Shown: positions 1 through 13,827, numbered from the stretch's first letter. The stretch: DNA of 64,000 nt from Zeus faber (GCA_960531495.1 OY482854.1:11425621-11489620), one strand, 5' to 3'. Notes: generated from the sequence alone by a model not told the origin. Numbers and translations are program-made.

Positions 1-603
1 TTGCAATACTATGTGCAACATTACTGTGTATAGGTACCTTTCCTCCACCCCCACTTAATTGCATTCAAATAAACCACTCGGGCAAATTCACAAAGCAATT
101 GCGCAGCTTTTGTGGTGCTAAAGCGGTGCAAATAACAGAAAAAGTGAGCGTCAAAACACCCGCAAATGTTAATGTTGCTAAAATGCTAATATGGTGCCAC
201 GCAAAAAGTGTCTCGGTGCGCCGGTGCTATTTGCACGTATTTAAATGAGGTATTCGGCATGCATTGGTGCTATATTGGCCGCTTTCTATGCAAATGAGCC
301 TCGTTGCAAATAGCATCTTATTCACAAACATTGGTGCTCAAAGCCACACGCAGAGACCTGGTGGTAATTGCACAGAAAGGAATAAAGGAGGCGGTGCCGA
401 TCCGCTCCCTGTGAGACCAAAAAAGAAGCAAAAAAAGGCAAAAAAGGCAGCACAGCGCAGCGCGATCGTCTTCGGAGAGCTGGTGCAACTGGAGCGCATT
501 CATCATGGGTGTCACGACCATAGGGCTAGAACCCCATTGTTATTGCTCTTGGAAAACTCTCGGAATTTTGAAATCTATAACTATTTGAAACAGAACAACG
601 GCA
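1..603. other. No gene recognised
   Basis: Ordinary AT-leaning sequence with short GTGCTA/GGTGC word repeats. Nothing else stood out. Confidence 0.5.
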
Positions 604-925
604 GAACCTACAAACACAGTTGACGTCTTGTTTGAACCGGCATGTCACAAACACCTCGTGGTTGAAGTTCCATCAAATCGATCCGCATACGGAGTACAAA
701 TTAGTGGAAAAACCCACCAAATTTGATCGATATCACGGACGCAGTCCAACGCATTCCACGTTGAAAAATGTCCAACCGGGCTAAAAGTGTCTGGAGCACA
801 ATCCTGACATAAGCTACGAACACGGTTGAGGGTCATTTAAACCAGTATGTCACAACCATCTCATGGTTTTAATGTCATCCAAATCGATCCACATACGGGG
901 AAGATAATTAGTGAAAAACCGAAAC
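604..925 (+). repeat. ~205-bp-period tandem repeat, about 1.5 copies
   Basis: CATGTCACAA at 641 and TATGTCACAA at 846 begin parallel stretches with CTCGTGGTTGAAG / CTCATGGTTTTAA, then CGATCC, CATACGG and AATTAGTG. The core (about 90 bp) also occurs inverted at 7529-7625 and 8967-9062. Confidence 0.7.
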
Positions 926-2724
926 ACTTTGATATCAAATATTCCGCTGGTCCTGCTTGACTGACACGCCACTATTCATAAACATAATGAACAAGATGAG
1001 ATTTACAGTAAGATGCTTTATGACGTCGTATTATTTACTATAAATGTGCAGGTTCTGATTCAGAATGTCCATTCAGACCATGTGTGGTGTAGACGACATT
1101 ACAAACTATACGTTCACGTCGGTTTTTATGTGCCTTTTTACCTGGTAATGACTGTACATCTGTTCTTTGGTCCCCAATAATTGGCCAGATTGATGAAAAA
1201 TACAAAAAACAGTATTCCACGAAAACTTGTGAACACATCGAGTCCAATCCACTGGAATGTGCGACTGAGTGATGCGTTCAAGATCCTGCGAGGCTTCGGA
1301 AAAAATAGAAGCCGTGCAATGGTAATTACTCACAGAAATACCACAACGTTTTTCCTATGTGATGGTAGGGCTGGACGATAAAACAATCGAGATTATTTTC
1401 ACAATATAATCTTCAACGATAACGATGAAAAAAGGATGAGATTTATTTTTGATACAGTTTGATACAGAGTCCGTTTTCCTCCATCTACAAAGATGCACCA
1501 CGAACAGCCAATCGTACAGCAGAGAAACCACCACGTGACACGAACAGCCAATTGTATAGCAGGAGCGCCGGTGCTTCCTCCGCTCTCCGGTTGGGAGCGC
1601 GCAGTCGGTTGGCAGCGCGCAGTTTCTCAATAACCCAGCGCTGATGCGGCGGATCTTCCTCAAACAACCACTTGAACTTGAACTCGCCCTCCTCCCAACA
1701 CAAGCCTGGCGCGGCTCCCGCAATAGGAGAGCGATTAAAGAAGAAATCAGCGATTTTCATTGACGTCTGGTCTGACACGGTCAGAAAGAGTCCCTCTGTC
1801 CGCTCCAAAGGTCCCCGCATATAATCACAATTACATACAACAAGGTAAGTTAAAACAATGACAAAGTTTGGTTTAAAATAAAAAATAAACTGTTGTTTTT
1901 AAAGAAACGTCATGTATAAACAGTTTCCTACAGCTAAACGTAGAAAACTTCAATGAAAAGACGTATTGACAAATTCTTCCATAATATTTCTAATGCCAAA
2001 TGAATGTTAAAGTTCCATAAATGTTGTCTGCATTACAATATAGACAAGTTATCTCTTAAACTGAATTTTCCAATTGTAGATTATTAACAGAAAAAATACA
2101 TTTATTAATTAAAACTGACATTGACTTATTATATTTATAAAATAAAATGTATTTGTTAGTATTGTTATGTAAAGTAATTACAACTCTTGTTTTTGTTATT
2201 GTTCCAGATGCTGAAAAAAAGCCGAAAGTCAGTGTTGGCGTATTTTAGAATACATAACAAGTGGTATAAGGATGTAGAATTTAACAATGAATGGAATAAT
2301 CCTCTTTCCAAAATTGAAAAAGATCCAAAAACAACAAACAACAATAATGAATCTATGTGCATTGGTAAGATTGAAAATGCAGATTTAAGTTCAGAAGATG
2401 AAAATATTGATGAAACATGAAGTGATGAACAACAACATGAAATGTTAATGGACATGTTTCCAACCAGTTGATATTGTACAGGAAGTATTAGAGCAGCACT
2501 CTGATGACATGTTGTCTGTAGCACCAGCAGAAGGGAACAACCCTGCACCGTTATTGGAGATGAAACCAATGAAGCAAAATGTTTCCCGGTTCTTTTCCCA
2601 AACAACAATGAGAACGTTTCATACGTGTTGTCGTCCAAGTTCGATTCACACCGATCTACATTTGTATCAAGAAATATTAATAAAACTTTACAAACTCACT
2701 GACAACTGAAGAACATTTGCGTTA
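926..2724. other. No gene recognised; possible transposon debris
   Basis: TAGGGCTGGACGATAAAACA at about 1372 resembles a hAT end, but no partner end was found. Short open frames (e.g. 2187-2420 plus, 1485-1820 minus) have no recognisable domain. Confidence 0.4.
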
Positions 2725-3130
2725 CAAGTGGCACGTTGGCACAGTGCATTGCAGGTCCTGGGTTTGATTCCCGCCTGGGGCGCTGTTGGCACTGTGCTCT
2801 GGCGGGTTTTCTCCCAAATAGGAGCCTTTCAGTGTGGAGTTTGCATGTTCTCCCCGTGCTCACATGGGGTTTCCTCCACCTAACGTCAGTAAGGACCCCC
2901 ACCAAAAACATGCACCCATCATCATCTGACCAGCGATGGACACCTGGTACCAGGTCCCCGGGCGCGTCGACAAATGCTGCCCACTGCTCCTTGCTGCCCC
3001 CCCGGAGGAAGGACAAATGCAGAGGCCACATTTCACTGGCCACCACCCCAAAAAGCATGTGTGCATGTGTGTATATATATATACATGCATGTGTTGTAGT
3101 GCAGTCATGTGACAAATAAAGATTCTTAAT
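2725..3130 (+). mobile_element. tRNA-derived SINE of the DANA/mermaid type, copy 1
   Basis: Contains a tRNA B-box-like segment (GGGTTTGATTCCCGC), then the teleost SINE core GTGTGGAGTTTGCATGTTCT, a long 3' body shared with the copy at 17926, a short CA/TATA stretch and an ACAAATAAAG-like tail. The tRNA-like head is shortened relative to copy 2: the 'cactgctgcctcacagcag' segment is missing. Confidence 0.85.
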
Positions 3131-3589
3131 CTTAACACTGAGAACACAGTCACTTTGTGATAATATGAACCAATGCTTTATAAATGCACGGTTCATCTCT
3201 GAGTGGTACATTGCACAGAACACAATTAACACGGTCAAACTGGACCCTGTGCATTGCAGCCTGTAGCTATATTTATCATTGTTATTACTGTCACGGCACC
3301 TGAAGGTAGCAGAACACGTAGCAGTCTGTGGTTTTCAAAACGCACTCCAAAAGCAACTTGTTAAAACTTTTTTGTACAAATAAGGCATTACAAAAAGAAA
3401 CTGTTCTAACGGTTCCTATTAAATTCAAAGGATATCGAAAAACAACCAAAGGTTACAGGGAATAGTGATAAAGTGGTCAAAACTGGCATTGAACCACAGA
3501 TGGAATCCAACCTCAGAACCATAGACAGCTCTGCAGGCTGCGGCTTTCCCGTGCAGCGGCCCGGAATTTTGCAGAGAACAAGACATATC

Positions 3590-3645
3590 TATATATATCT
3601 ATCTATATATATATAGATAGATATATATATATATTTATAAATTAT
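3590..3645. other. AT-rich palindrome (cruciform-prone)
   Basis: TATCTATCTATATA is followed directly by its reverse complement, giving a perfect palindrome of at least 28 bp inside a longer TA-rich stretch. Confidence 0.85.
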
Positions 3646-3972
3646 AGATTTACTCATACTATTTAAATGTATTATAGTCACGTAAATCTGAAAATACTAG
3701 GTAAAACCCAGGGTCCCTGCCCATTACCCAGTTGTGCGTCTCTGCATAACCCCCAAACACCACCAGTGAACTGCGTGTTTGGGGTTCAGAAGTGAGAGAT
3801 AGGTAGGTAGGGTGATAGAGTGACAGAGAGATGGAGGGAGGGGAAATAGCCTATGGAGAGGTTAAATGGAGAGTCTCTCACCTCTGTGTTTTGTGTGAAA
3901 GACTGTTTTTAACGCCCCCTGATAACACCCCCCCCCAACACACACATTCGCATGTTGAGCCGCCGTCAACAT

Positions 3973-3973
3973 G

Positions 3974-4006
<33 letters not shown>

Positions 4007-4263
4007 ACACACACACACACACACGCACACACACACACACGCACACACACACACACACACAAACAGTCCTGGATGAGCCGGCCGGAGATCAGCTCACCGC
4101 ACCGCACCTCATCTCTCTCCACTCTTCCTCCCCCTTCTTTTTTGTTGTTCCTGTGCCGTGGCCCTCTGTTTTCCATCCTCTTTCACTATTTATTTGATAT
4201 GCTTCAGGATAAGGATCAAGATGTGTGTGTGTGTGTGTGTGTGCGTGTGCATGCATGCGTGCG
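3973..4263. repeat. CA tract (3973-4060) and GT tract (4222-4263) flanking 160 bp
   Basis: CA repeats interrupted by AAAC, CTAC and ACGC, then about 160 bp of ordinary sequence, then GT/GC repeats, giving an inverted microsatellite pair. Confidence 0.9.
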
Positions 4264-4490
4264 TGTCCCTGAGAGGGGTTTTCGTCCCTGAGCTACACGG
4301 GAGAAAGGAGTAGTGGAGGAGGTCGGAGAGTGAGGGATGGAGGGAGGGAGGGACACAGGGATGAAAGGGGAAGCCAGGTCAGGTGGTTTACAAATTATCA
4401 TGAAAGTCATAATTCAGAGGTAGCAGGTTGAAAAAGTCCCAGAAAGCAATTGGGCTGATTCTAGGAAGTGTACACACTTAATCTGAACCG

Positions 4491-4491
<1 letters not shown>

Positions 4492-4569
<78 letters not shown>
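4492..4569. repeat. (GT)n microsatellite
   Basis: About 39 uninterrupted GT units. Confidence 0.97.
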
Positions 4570-4570
<1 letters not shown>

Positions 4571-5091
4571 TTTATTGTTTTGTATTTTAAGGGAAAAAAG
4601 GGACAAAGAAATACACTGAATCATAAATATCCGACCATACATAAGGTGCATTGAAACCCATATACTGTACATATACAGTATGAAGTATAATTTGATTTAA
4701 TTCTCAGCAATAGAGTGTATTTTGAGTAATATTGTTGAGATAATCTTTTAGGGTGGTACAGTGCATGCGGAGGACAGCGGGAGTTGGCCTGTTCGACAGT
4801 GTGGGTGGCTTTCCAGCAGAGCATTCTATATATTTCACCATATGGCCGCTCCACAGACCGGAGCCAAGTCCAGTATGTGGGATATGTCACCCCCTGTTGG
4901 CTCAAAATACAAGTTCCTCTGCTCTTACGCTTCATATTCACCTTCAAATGATTGATTTTGATCTGGCTGCCTTTAAGTGAAAGCGGTACGATAGAGCTCA
5001 AAATCAACAAATCAAAATAAGACTCGGAGAACACACACTACAGCATGCGGCTACAGGCCTCACACCACAGTAGCCTCATCGACCCATCATT

Positions 5092-5143
<52 letters not shown>

Positions 5144-5145
5144 TC
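5092..5145. repeat. (TC)n then (CA)n compound microsatellite
   Basis: About 16 TC units directly followed by about 10 CA units. Confidence 0.95.
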
Positions 5146-5509
5146 CCAAACACACACCCCGTTGGAACATTTTCATTGCAGCTGATCGACCTCTGGCCCG
5201 GTAAGAGGATGACGGCAGGTATTATAGCGGCGCCGAGCAGCACCTGGGTGGGCCCCGCGTCACTGGAACAACCCAATGCCTGATGGAAAAGGTAATACCT
5301 CATGCAGACGAATTAGGAGGGACTGGAAATAATCCCCGCCCGCCTCTGCCGTGTGAGGGGGCCACTGGGGCCAAATGCACGTCCAAAGCACCTGAATATA
5401 TCAGAGTAAACTCTGAGAAGCTTCTCGCTTTTGCTGTCAGGAATTACAATAATGGCAAAAAGTCTATGGGGGGTGGTTTGGCAGACGGGGTTTAATCAAA
5501 ATCAGGACC

Positions 5510-5905
5510 ACGATAATCCTACTTAGATTAGTCCAGAATTTAAAAAAGCCTTTATGAGACGTTGTTTAATTTGAGATGAATTCGTTCTGGACTAGGACGT
5601 ACTAGACTAAGGTGATGACGGACTAGTCATCTCCTCCTGTCTGGTCTTGGTCTTAGCCCTGGTCTGGTCGACCTGGAGGCCACGTCGTCCATTAATCCAA
5701 AAATAAACCTGCCTCTGGCCAGGTTTAATTTAAGCCTTCACTTAGCCCTGGATTAACTCAAATCTTCCTTCTGGAAATCAGATTTTTTTTCAAACCAAGA
5801 CTAGGGCAAGTCTGACATGATTTCAAACCATGACTGAGAAAGGCCATTTCAGTTCGTCCAGATTGATTTAGCCTAAGATTAGGTCTAATGTGTATCCACG
5901 AAACC
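5510..5905. repeat. Degenerate repeat rich in inverted GACTA/TAGTC and GGATTA motifs (probable MITE remnant)
   Basis: Contains many short motifs such as TTAGATTAGTCC, GGACTAGG, CTAGACTAAGG, CCTGGATTAA and AGCCTAAGATTAGG in both orientations. They resemble the ends of common fish MITEs with AATCC/GGATTA termini. Clean ends were not found. Confidence 0.4.
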
Positions 5906-5910
5906 GCCCG

Positions 5911-5952
5911 TGTGTGTGTGCGTGTGCGTGTGCGTGTGCGTGTGTGCGTGTG

Positions 5953-6003
<51 letters not shown>

Positions 6004-6030
6004 ACGTGTGTGCGTGCGTGTGTGCGTGTG

Positions 6031-6062
<32 letters not shown>

Positions 6063-6063
6063 C
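5911..6063. repeat. Interrupted (GT)n/(GTGC)n microsatellite
   Basis: About 150 bp of GT with CGTG and GCAC interruptions. It starts just after the MITE-like remnant at 5510-5905. Confidence 0.95.
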
Positions 6064-7231
6064 AGGCCCGGGCAGCAGGTTGGCAGATGTCGTCTCCGCC
6101 GCCATTAAATCACCCTCTGCGCACGTGAAGGCGAGATTCCACATTCCCTCCCCAATCCCGTACCTGAAGCGCGGCCTCAGGGTAAGGGTTAGTGATGTGT
6201 GTAGAAGTGGACCCCCCACACACTTAGACACAGGACACACACCCCTCGTTATGAAATACAGTAGTAATCCCCCCAATGGGTATCATCCGGACACATGCGC
6301 ACGCAGGTCGTGGTCCCCACACTACGCTACAGAGTTTCTTAACCACAAGAGACGCTCCCACATCTTGGCGTCCTGCGGCGCAGCGCGGAATTAAAGAGCG
6401 GGAAGGACGGGTCCATTTTCCACTTTAATAACCCTCTGTTATTATCCACAGCCACGACCCGCCCATCCCCACCCCACCTCATAAAAAGCAGACAGGACCG
6501 AGGAAGGGCGGAGAAAGAGGGGAGGGGGCTGGGGCCCGGCCGCGGGAGTAAAACAAACAGGAGATGTGAAGCGTAATGATAGACGGCTCGTGTTGTCATG
6601 CCACTCTCGCACTTAAACAGGTGTTGCGAGAGTGGAGTGCGTTGGCGGTTGGTGGCGTGTAGGTACATATCTGTTGTCGTTCACCGCTCGTGGTAATAAT
6701 AATAAATATAGCTGCAGGCAACAATACACGGGGTCCGTTATCGACACCAATTACACCTTTTTGAGTTCCGATGTAACGTAGCATCAGCTTGTGCTGTCGC
6801 TCCTCTTCACTTCAGCACTGTGTCTAAAACAAGTTACATTTCCCGAGTTTCCCATGAACACAGCATCGACTCACGCGGTGACGCGTGAGTCCTGGTGACA
6901 CGCAGAATTACAAATACGAGGACGCACTTGCGTTATGCCTTTATCCTAAAAAAAAAATCACAGCCTCCTGCCCCCCGGTGTCTCTGTGGAAGGAGATCAC
7001 TCCGTGTGGAAGTTCCCAATAACATGGTTCCATTCAAACTAATTGAATGACGTTTCATCAACTTTTTTAACTTTTGGGACTAAGATAAAACTGACAAGAT
7101 TCAGACCCGTTGCTCTGAAGCTGCAAGCGAACTCTGTGTGTGAGGACACACACACTGAATGTTTTGGGCTGTTTTGGACACAGTTTGCGTGTTTGGACTG
7201 GCTGGACTGCCGCAGGAGGTACACGGCATCG
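6064..7231. other. No gene recognised
   Basis: Mixed sequence. AATAATAAATA followed by AGCTGCAGGCAACAATACAC near 6702 has a near copy at about 7742, so a short repeat is present; otherwise nothing. Confidence 0.45.
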
Positions 7232-7619
<388 letters not shown>

Positions 7620-7625
<6 letters not shown>

Positions 7626-7650
7626 CCCAACCGTCTGGGTTGGGATCTTG
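7620..7650. other. Perfect 13-bp-stem hairpin
   Basis: CAAGATCCCAACC, spacer GTCTG, then the exact reverse complement, at the end of composite module A. It could form a stem-loop or be a remnant of inverted duplication. Confidence 0.85.
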
Positions 7651-8661
7651 GGATCTTCTCTCCGTGGCTTTAGCGGTCGTCCTGTTACAGACAATATTCC
7701 GAACAATAACAATAGGGTTCCATCCCTATGGAATGGACCAATAATAAATACAGCTGCAGGCAGCAATACACATGATCCAGTCTAATCGTGTTAGGTACGT
7801 ATTACAGTTTTATGAGTTTGCGTAATGTGTTTGTGTAATGTGTTTGCGTAATCAGAATACACAAATTGAGCCCAATTTCGACCCGATTTCGTCGGGTTTT
7901 GAACACTTTGACAAGAATACATTAATGCTAATGTTATAACTTAATACAATTCAAAATGACATATAACCAAGTAATAAAAATAGACATGACATAACCAATT
8001 TAATAGTTATATAATACAATCTTATGTATTTCCATTATATCTAATGTTATAATGGGAGGACATCTGGCTTTGACTATGACACATAACGTTTATTGTTGAC
8101 TGGAATTTGACTTATTATGGAAGGACTCATAAATTGACGTAACTGCTTTCATAGACGCGTGTCTTTCCGCGTTATTCTCTTGCCTGTCGTAATTTTTTAA
8201 TGCCTCCTCCTTTTTCAAATGAAACCCTCTACATTTAGCTGCTGGCAGCTGCCTGTAGATGACACGCCTTTAAAAGAACTGTCTATGTTTGCCTGTAAAC
8301 CAGCACTTCTCATTGTTATAACCCACCTTGTTGCCTGTGGATAGAGGTGCACTTTCAGCTGATCCACTGTGTTCTCCTTTACCTGCTCAGGCAGTTAATA
8401 AACTGCGCGAGTTTCAGTCGTTCATGTCTTATATTCCCTTGTGTGCTGTGTCGTGCAATGATGACGCAGTGACGGACAGGTGGCCGTTTGGTGACGACTC
8501 TCTGTGAGTAATTATAGTTTTCTGAGTTTTAGTCTCGTAATGCATTCTGAGTCCATGGAACGCATCTTGGCTCCTACATTTTGTATGTTACGACTGGCTA
8601 GAATCCAGCAAAGGAGGGCAACGGCGGGACACAACACCGCATCTACTGTATACACCAGGAT
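7651..8661. other. No gene recognised between composite modules
   Basis: AT-rich. It contains the second AGCTGCAGGCA...CAATACAC copy at about 7742 and otherwise no identifiable feature. Confidence 0.45.
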
Positions 8662-8770
8662 CGATGCCAACAGAATGCGTTTCTTTACAAAAAGGGGAAA
8701 ACAGATAAGCTATCATACTAAAAGCCCCCCGCCGACGTCAAGCAGGTAAGACGATACACACACACATGCT

Positions 8771-8802
<32 letters not shown>

Positions 8803-9062
8803 GCATCCACTACAGAACGATAGAGTCGACACCACGCACCTCGTACAATGCAAATGCAAACAACAACAACAAATTGGACGATGACGTCACAAAGCGCCCC
8901 GCTCCACAAACTCATCTCGCTCCACCACTCGCCCGGGAAGTTGAGTCAACATTCTTCCAGTAAAATTTAATCGAGTTTTCACTAATTCCTGCCTCAAATG
9001 TAGATCCATATGGATCAAACTTGAACCACGAGATGTCTGAGACGTCCCGTTTCTATGATCGC
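8662..9062 (+). repeat. Composite dispersed module, copy B
   Basis: Same part order as copy A about 1.43 kb away: ACAAAAAGGGGAAAA, CGTCAAGCAGGTAAGACGAT, a shorter CA tract (8757-8798), TTTGCATCCACTACAGAA, a 120-bp unique insert, then TTTTCACTAATTCCTG and GAACCACGAGATGTCTG. Confidence 0.68.
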
Positions 9063-9439
9063 AGCGCCAGCTGTTTGTGTGCCTTAGAATCGACTCGCTT
9101 CGCGGTGCCTGTACGAGTGTGAACGTTTGCGTTCATTCCGTCTGTGTGTGTGTGTGTGTGTGTGTATTTCATTGTGTGTGACATTCAGAGGCACGGGGTG
9201 TGCGGGTCCTTCTGCACAGGATAAGGGTCTAATAACAACCTTGATACCCTTGCTCAACGTCGGCCTCTGAAGTTGCCTCCACTTCATCAAGTCAGTGTGT
9301 GGTTGCCTGGCAACGGAGGGTCCGGCGTTCCGGACGGGGAACGCGGTGAGGGTAGGGGTGAGAGAAGGGATGACACAAATTGGAAAATAGAAGCGGCAGC
9401 CCTGGGAGGGTCGGGGGCGGGGGCTAATGCCTCAGCAAA

Positions 9440-9465
9440 CATGCTGTCTGTCTGTCTGCCTATCC

Positions 9466-9497
<32 letters not shown>

Positions 9498-9579
9498 GTC
9501 TGTCTGTCTATCAATCTATCTATCTATCTATCTGTCTATCTATCTCTCTATCTATCTATCTGTCTGTCTGTCTGTCTGC

Positions 9580-9617
<38 letters not shown>

Positions 9618-9709
9618 GTCTGTCTGTCTATCAATCTATCTATCTATCTATCTGTCTATCTATCTCTCTATCTATCTATCTATCTGTCTGTCTGTCTGTC
9701 TGCCTATCC

Positions 9710-9785
<76 letters not shown>

Positions 9786-9862
9786 GTCTATCTATCTGTC
9801 TATCTATCTATCTGTCTATCTGTCTGTCTGTCTGCCTATCTATCTATATATCTATCCATCTT
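9440..9862. repeat. TATC/TGTC tetranucleotide satellite with 120-bp higher-order repeat
   Basis: About 420 bp of CTAT and CTGT units. The variant marker TCAATC at 9511 recurs at 9631, with matching CTGT and CTCT variants around each, so a 120-bp block has been duplicated. Long Leu/Ser/Ile/Tyr open frames are artefacts. Confidence 0.95.
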
Positions 9863-10461
9863 TCTCAGTTTTCTCTCCATTCTTCCTCTCTCACTCTGCT
9901 CACGACCACCTCTTCCAGGATCTAAAAAAAACCCTCATTTGAACCCTCTTTTTCCTCCACCGGGCCTTTGTTTCTGTTCAATTATTAATCTTTATCACTC
10001 CTCCACAAGGGTACCTTCACTTCCTCTCGTCTTTCACACTCACGCGCTTTACCTCTCTTTTTTTTACGCAGATTCAGGATGGGGGCTTAAATATAAGAGC
10101 TAGTCTCTCGCTCTTGCGGCCTCACTGTAACTATTGATTAAGGATCAGGTATAAGTGCATGTTACACAGCAGCCGTTCCCCCCAAAATATGTTTCCTGCT
10201 ACTCAGTTGACATATACGCACAGCGATGCAAACTGTTTATTTTGCTGGAGTCGAACACCTGGTTCGATCTAATTGTTTCTATGTGCTTGTTGTGTACTCT
10301 CCAGCGGCACCATGATAGCCACATACCTCCTCCCCTTTGAGAAACTTTAAAGACCCCCCTCCTGCCATATCCGAGAGCAACACAGCTGCTATGGTAACGC
10401 CTCCGTCCCGCCGCTGCTGCTTATCTGGCACAGGAAACTGGAGGCGTGGAGGCTCCATCTT

Positions 10462-10600
10462 CATCCAGAACACTGCCGTCCGTCTTGTCTTCAACCAACC
10501 GGAATTCTCTCACGTCACCTTTTTGTCCCGGGTTTTTTTCCGATCTCTTCATCGGCTTCTCATCTCTGCTTGGGCCAAAACAACCCTACAAACCCGCAAT
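10462..10600 (+). pseudogene. Remnant of LINE reverse transcriptase 3' region
   Basis: IQNTAVRLVFNQPEFSHVTF followed by RSLHRLLIS resembles the conserved C-terminal part of L2/Maui-like reverse transcriptases (QNAAARLVFN, then SHVTPLLRSLHWLP). The frame remains open, but the key residues are degraded and similarity stops after about 45 codons. This is a dead fragment; the family assignment is approximate. Confidence 0.6.
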
Positions 10601-11587
10601 CGTCGTTCAGGTACCAAAAATGTTGACCCCATTCATTGCTCTTCTCCACTCCTCGCAGGCTGCCTCGCTCCTCCATGGCGACGTGGACGCGTGGTGGTGG
10701 AGATTCATTCTTCCCGGTCACAATGGCGGTTCTTCTGGGTGGACACGTTCACAGCGTCGACAAGAACGCCAGAAAATGTCACGGTTCCATTGCGATCGGG
10801 AAAACAGACGGTAAAGGAGACAGCAACGTAAACAGACAATAACATAAAACTGTAATTGGTAAAATAAATAAATAAATAAATAAAGGGTCATCACCCAGCA
10901 AGACTCGGTTCAAAAGGATCCGATCGTTTGTGAAGGTTGTTTGCTGGGTTTCTCGGCGCAGTGGGAAAGGGGTATATCTCTTAATATCCCCCTTGACACT
11001 TCTCTACCGCTATCTCATAAGGGTCTCTATCCCCTTTACTCCTTTCTATCTCCGTCTCGGAAGGACTTCTATCCCCTTGACTCTTCTCAACCTCCTTCTC
11101 ATGAGAATCTCTATCCCCTTTACTTTTCTCTGCCTCTGCCATAAGGATTCTCCACCCTGCTCACCCTTCTCTACTAATCATACTTCTCGGCAGATGTGCG
11201 CATCCAAATGTATCTCTGGAAATACCCGTTGAAAGGGTTTCTGGGTAAGCTGAGTGAGCTGCGGAGGCTCGCACACCGACACAAAAGCGGTTCCACAGGC
11301 ACATGTCCGCTGAATGCAGATTGGAGAGTAGTTAACGGGGGAAACTCAATGAGGTAGTTTGAAGGCACAAACACTGTTATAACTCTCTTTCAAACACCTT
11401 TGTCTTACCTTTGATGTAAAATCCAGTTCCAGAAAGTAATATACCACTCCGGGATATGGAGTCAACCGTGTGGATTTGCTTATTTGTGTGAACATTGTTG
11501 CCCAGGTAGAACTCTTATATAAACCAACAGCACAAGCTTGCTTATGTTTCTCAGTTCATCTAATCAAGAGTCAATATAATGTGTTAA

Positions 11588-11625
<38 letters not shown>

Positions 11626-13307
11626 CACTGATGAAGCCAATCCAAACCCCAAAGACACTGTCTTTTTTTGTGTGTCCTGTGTGACTTTAGCTCCTGTTTT
11701 GACACAGCAAATACCCTGAAAACGGACTTGACCTCTGAACTCAAAATGAACGGTCAAATTCTGTCCAGAGTTGCGCCACAGTTGTGAAGACATTAGATAT
11801 TGAAATACATTTGAGTCGTCTCCTCGTGCTCCCTGGGACTGGGTCATGCTCCTCTGGGCTGGGTGTGGGCGTTGCTCCACGGCCCTCTGGCTTCTCTGGG
11901 GGCCCGGGGGTCTTCTGTGGCCGCAGGGCAGGGTACCCGGGGCTTTCCTGGACCTAATTCACATGTTGTCGTCCAATGTTTATGTTTTTGTGTAAATATT
12001 GTTTGTTTCTATGTTTATTTGTCTCACCCCTGGTGATTCTCCCCCTCTTGGAGTAGTGATAGGTTGTTTATAGAGCCAAACACGATAAATAGTTCTCCAA
12101 AGAGGGGGGGTTGGTGGTGGTTCTCCATAACCAAAAACTATGATCTTGTCATCCTACAGGTCGTACACAGGACAGAGTTATTGCAGCAGTTATTGAGGAT
12201 TTACGAATGAATAAAGAGTTGCATTGCAGGTTGAGAACTTGAACTCCACTTGCAGACTAACTCTGTCCTGAATGCAATGGCATACAAATACTCTGTGTTG
12301 TATGCCCAGCATGCTGACAGCACATGTTAAAAAAAAGAGAAAACAAAAAGAAATATATTTGAGTCAAAGAAACCAGTAGCCTTCTTGACTCTCACTCAAG
12401 TGGTTATTTGGAGGATCACGGTACCTTTTTTTAAAGTTCTTTGATTTATCATTTGACCAATACTTTGGGATTTTCCACAGTTGGCTGTAGTTCCAGGTGT
12501 AGTTAGTTATAGCAGTATTATAACTCAGATTGCAAAGTTCAATCGTATGACTCAGTCGTTGAAATGGACTCATATACATTAATGTCAAATAAATCATGGT
12601 GTGGATTTACAGGCATACAAGAGATATTATGGCCATTGGCAACTGTACATTTCTGAAAACATGTTTTAGTAATAAGTTTCAGGGCTGTGTTAAACTGTGT
12701 TTTCCACCAGTGTATTTAACATGCTTGATAAGTTTCCCAGTTGAAAAATCCAGATTTTGTCTTTGCCCTGTGCCTGTGCGGCCGTACCGTCTGCAGAAAT
12801 GCGAGGAAAATAAGGAAAAGAGGCAGTAAAATGTATTTTTTAATTTTTTTATTTTTTTTTATGTGCGTTGTATGTCCTCTCACACAAGCCCGACACGAGA
12901 AACAGCGTTGGACCTCAGCGACGTTCACAAGCCCTCGCTAAAATAACTGCGGCTCGACCGAGAAGTTCTAATGGCCGGGGCCTGACAGCAACAATCAAAA
13001 AAGATTCACGGACTGTGAAGGATTATGTGGAAAATGTGTTGCTATTCTGTGTTTTGTTTTTTCACTTTGAGGTCTGGCCTGGGGAGTTGTACTACGTCCA
13101 CGCACGTCTTCACAGCATTTTGCTTGACAGCCAACTGTCAGAATGTGACGGTGGGATGTTAATGGATCCCCGTCGTTACCCAAAAGTCCGAAAAGTGGGT
13201 CCCGACTGAGTCACGTTCAAAGTCGAACGCTGGACGCACACTGAGGCGTGAGGATGTCTGCCAAGTTTGCCTTACATCACATCTGAGAGCCGACCAGCCA
13301 GGCTCCA
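10601..13307. other. No gene recognised
   Basis: Holds a short (AATA)n run at about 10866, CTCT/CCCTTT-rich direct repeats at 10980-11160 (a ~55-bp unit, several degenerate copies) and an (AAT)n run at 11592-11623. No exon or RNA gene was identified. Confidence 0.45.
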
Positions 13308-13441
13308 CAACACACACGCACGCCCGCGCGCGCGCACACACACACACACACGCACACACACACACACACACACACATGCACATACACACACACAGACACA
13401 CACGCTGACTGAGCTCCGCAGGACACAATGTTCTCCGCCCC

Positions 13442-13503
<62 letters not shown>
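13308..13503. repeat. CA tract (13308-13403) and CT tract (13442-13503)
   Basis: Cytosine-containing dinucleotide tracts 40 bp apart; the CA part has GCGC interruptions. Confidence 0.95.
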
Positions 13504-13504
<1 letters not shown>

Positions 13505-13767
13505 CTTCTTCACCATTTCTGCTTTCCTTAACCTAATTATATCTGTCCTCGTCCTCCTCTCCCCCTCCCTCGCGCTGCAGAGTCGGCGTTCCGACCGCTG
13601 CTAATGACACGGTGCGATCTCCGTGGAGTCAACAGCCAGCAGACCGGGGTCACATATGTTCCATATCTTCCCCCCCGAAAAATCTCCTGAACACTTCCAT
13701 ATGGAGGCCTCAGCGTCCACGCCAAGATACGGCGCAAACGCACACTACGTCTACAGGGGAGACGGAG

Positions 13768-13779
13768 AGGGAGCGAGAG

Positions 13780-13827
<48 letters not shown>

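Noticed and set aside
1372..1820. A hAT transposon beginning TAGGGCTGGACGATAAAA
   Set aside because: Only one end resembles a terminus; no inverted partner or target duplication was found, and the frames inside have no transposase motif.
2736..3238. Open frames of 127 and 180 codons over the first SINE
   Set aside because: The same reading appears in the second SINE copy at 17832-18143; it is shared SINE sequence, not coding.
5888..6394. Cys-Val or Thr-His repeat proteins in CA/GT tracts
   Set aside because: Every CA/GT microsatellite in the window produces such frames.
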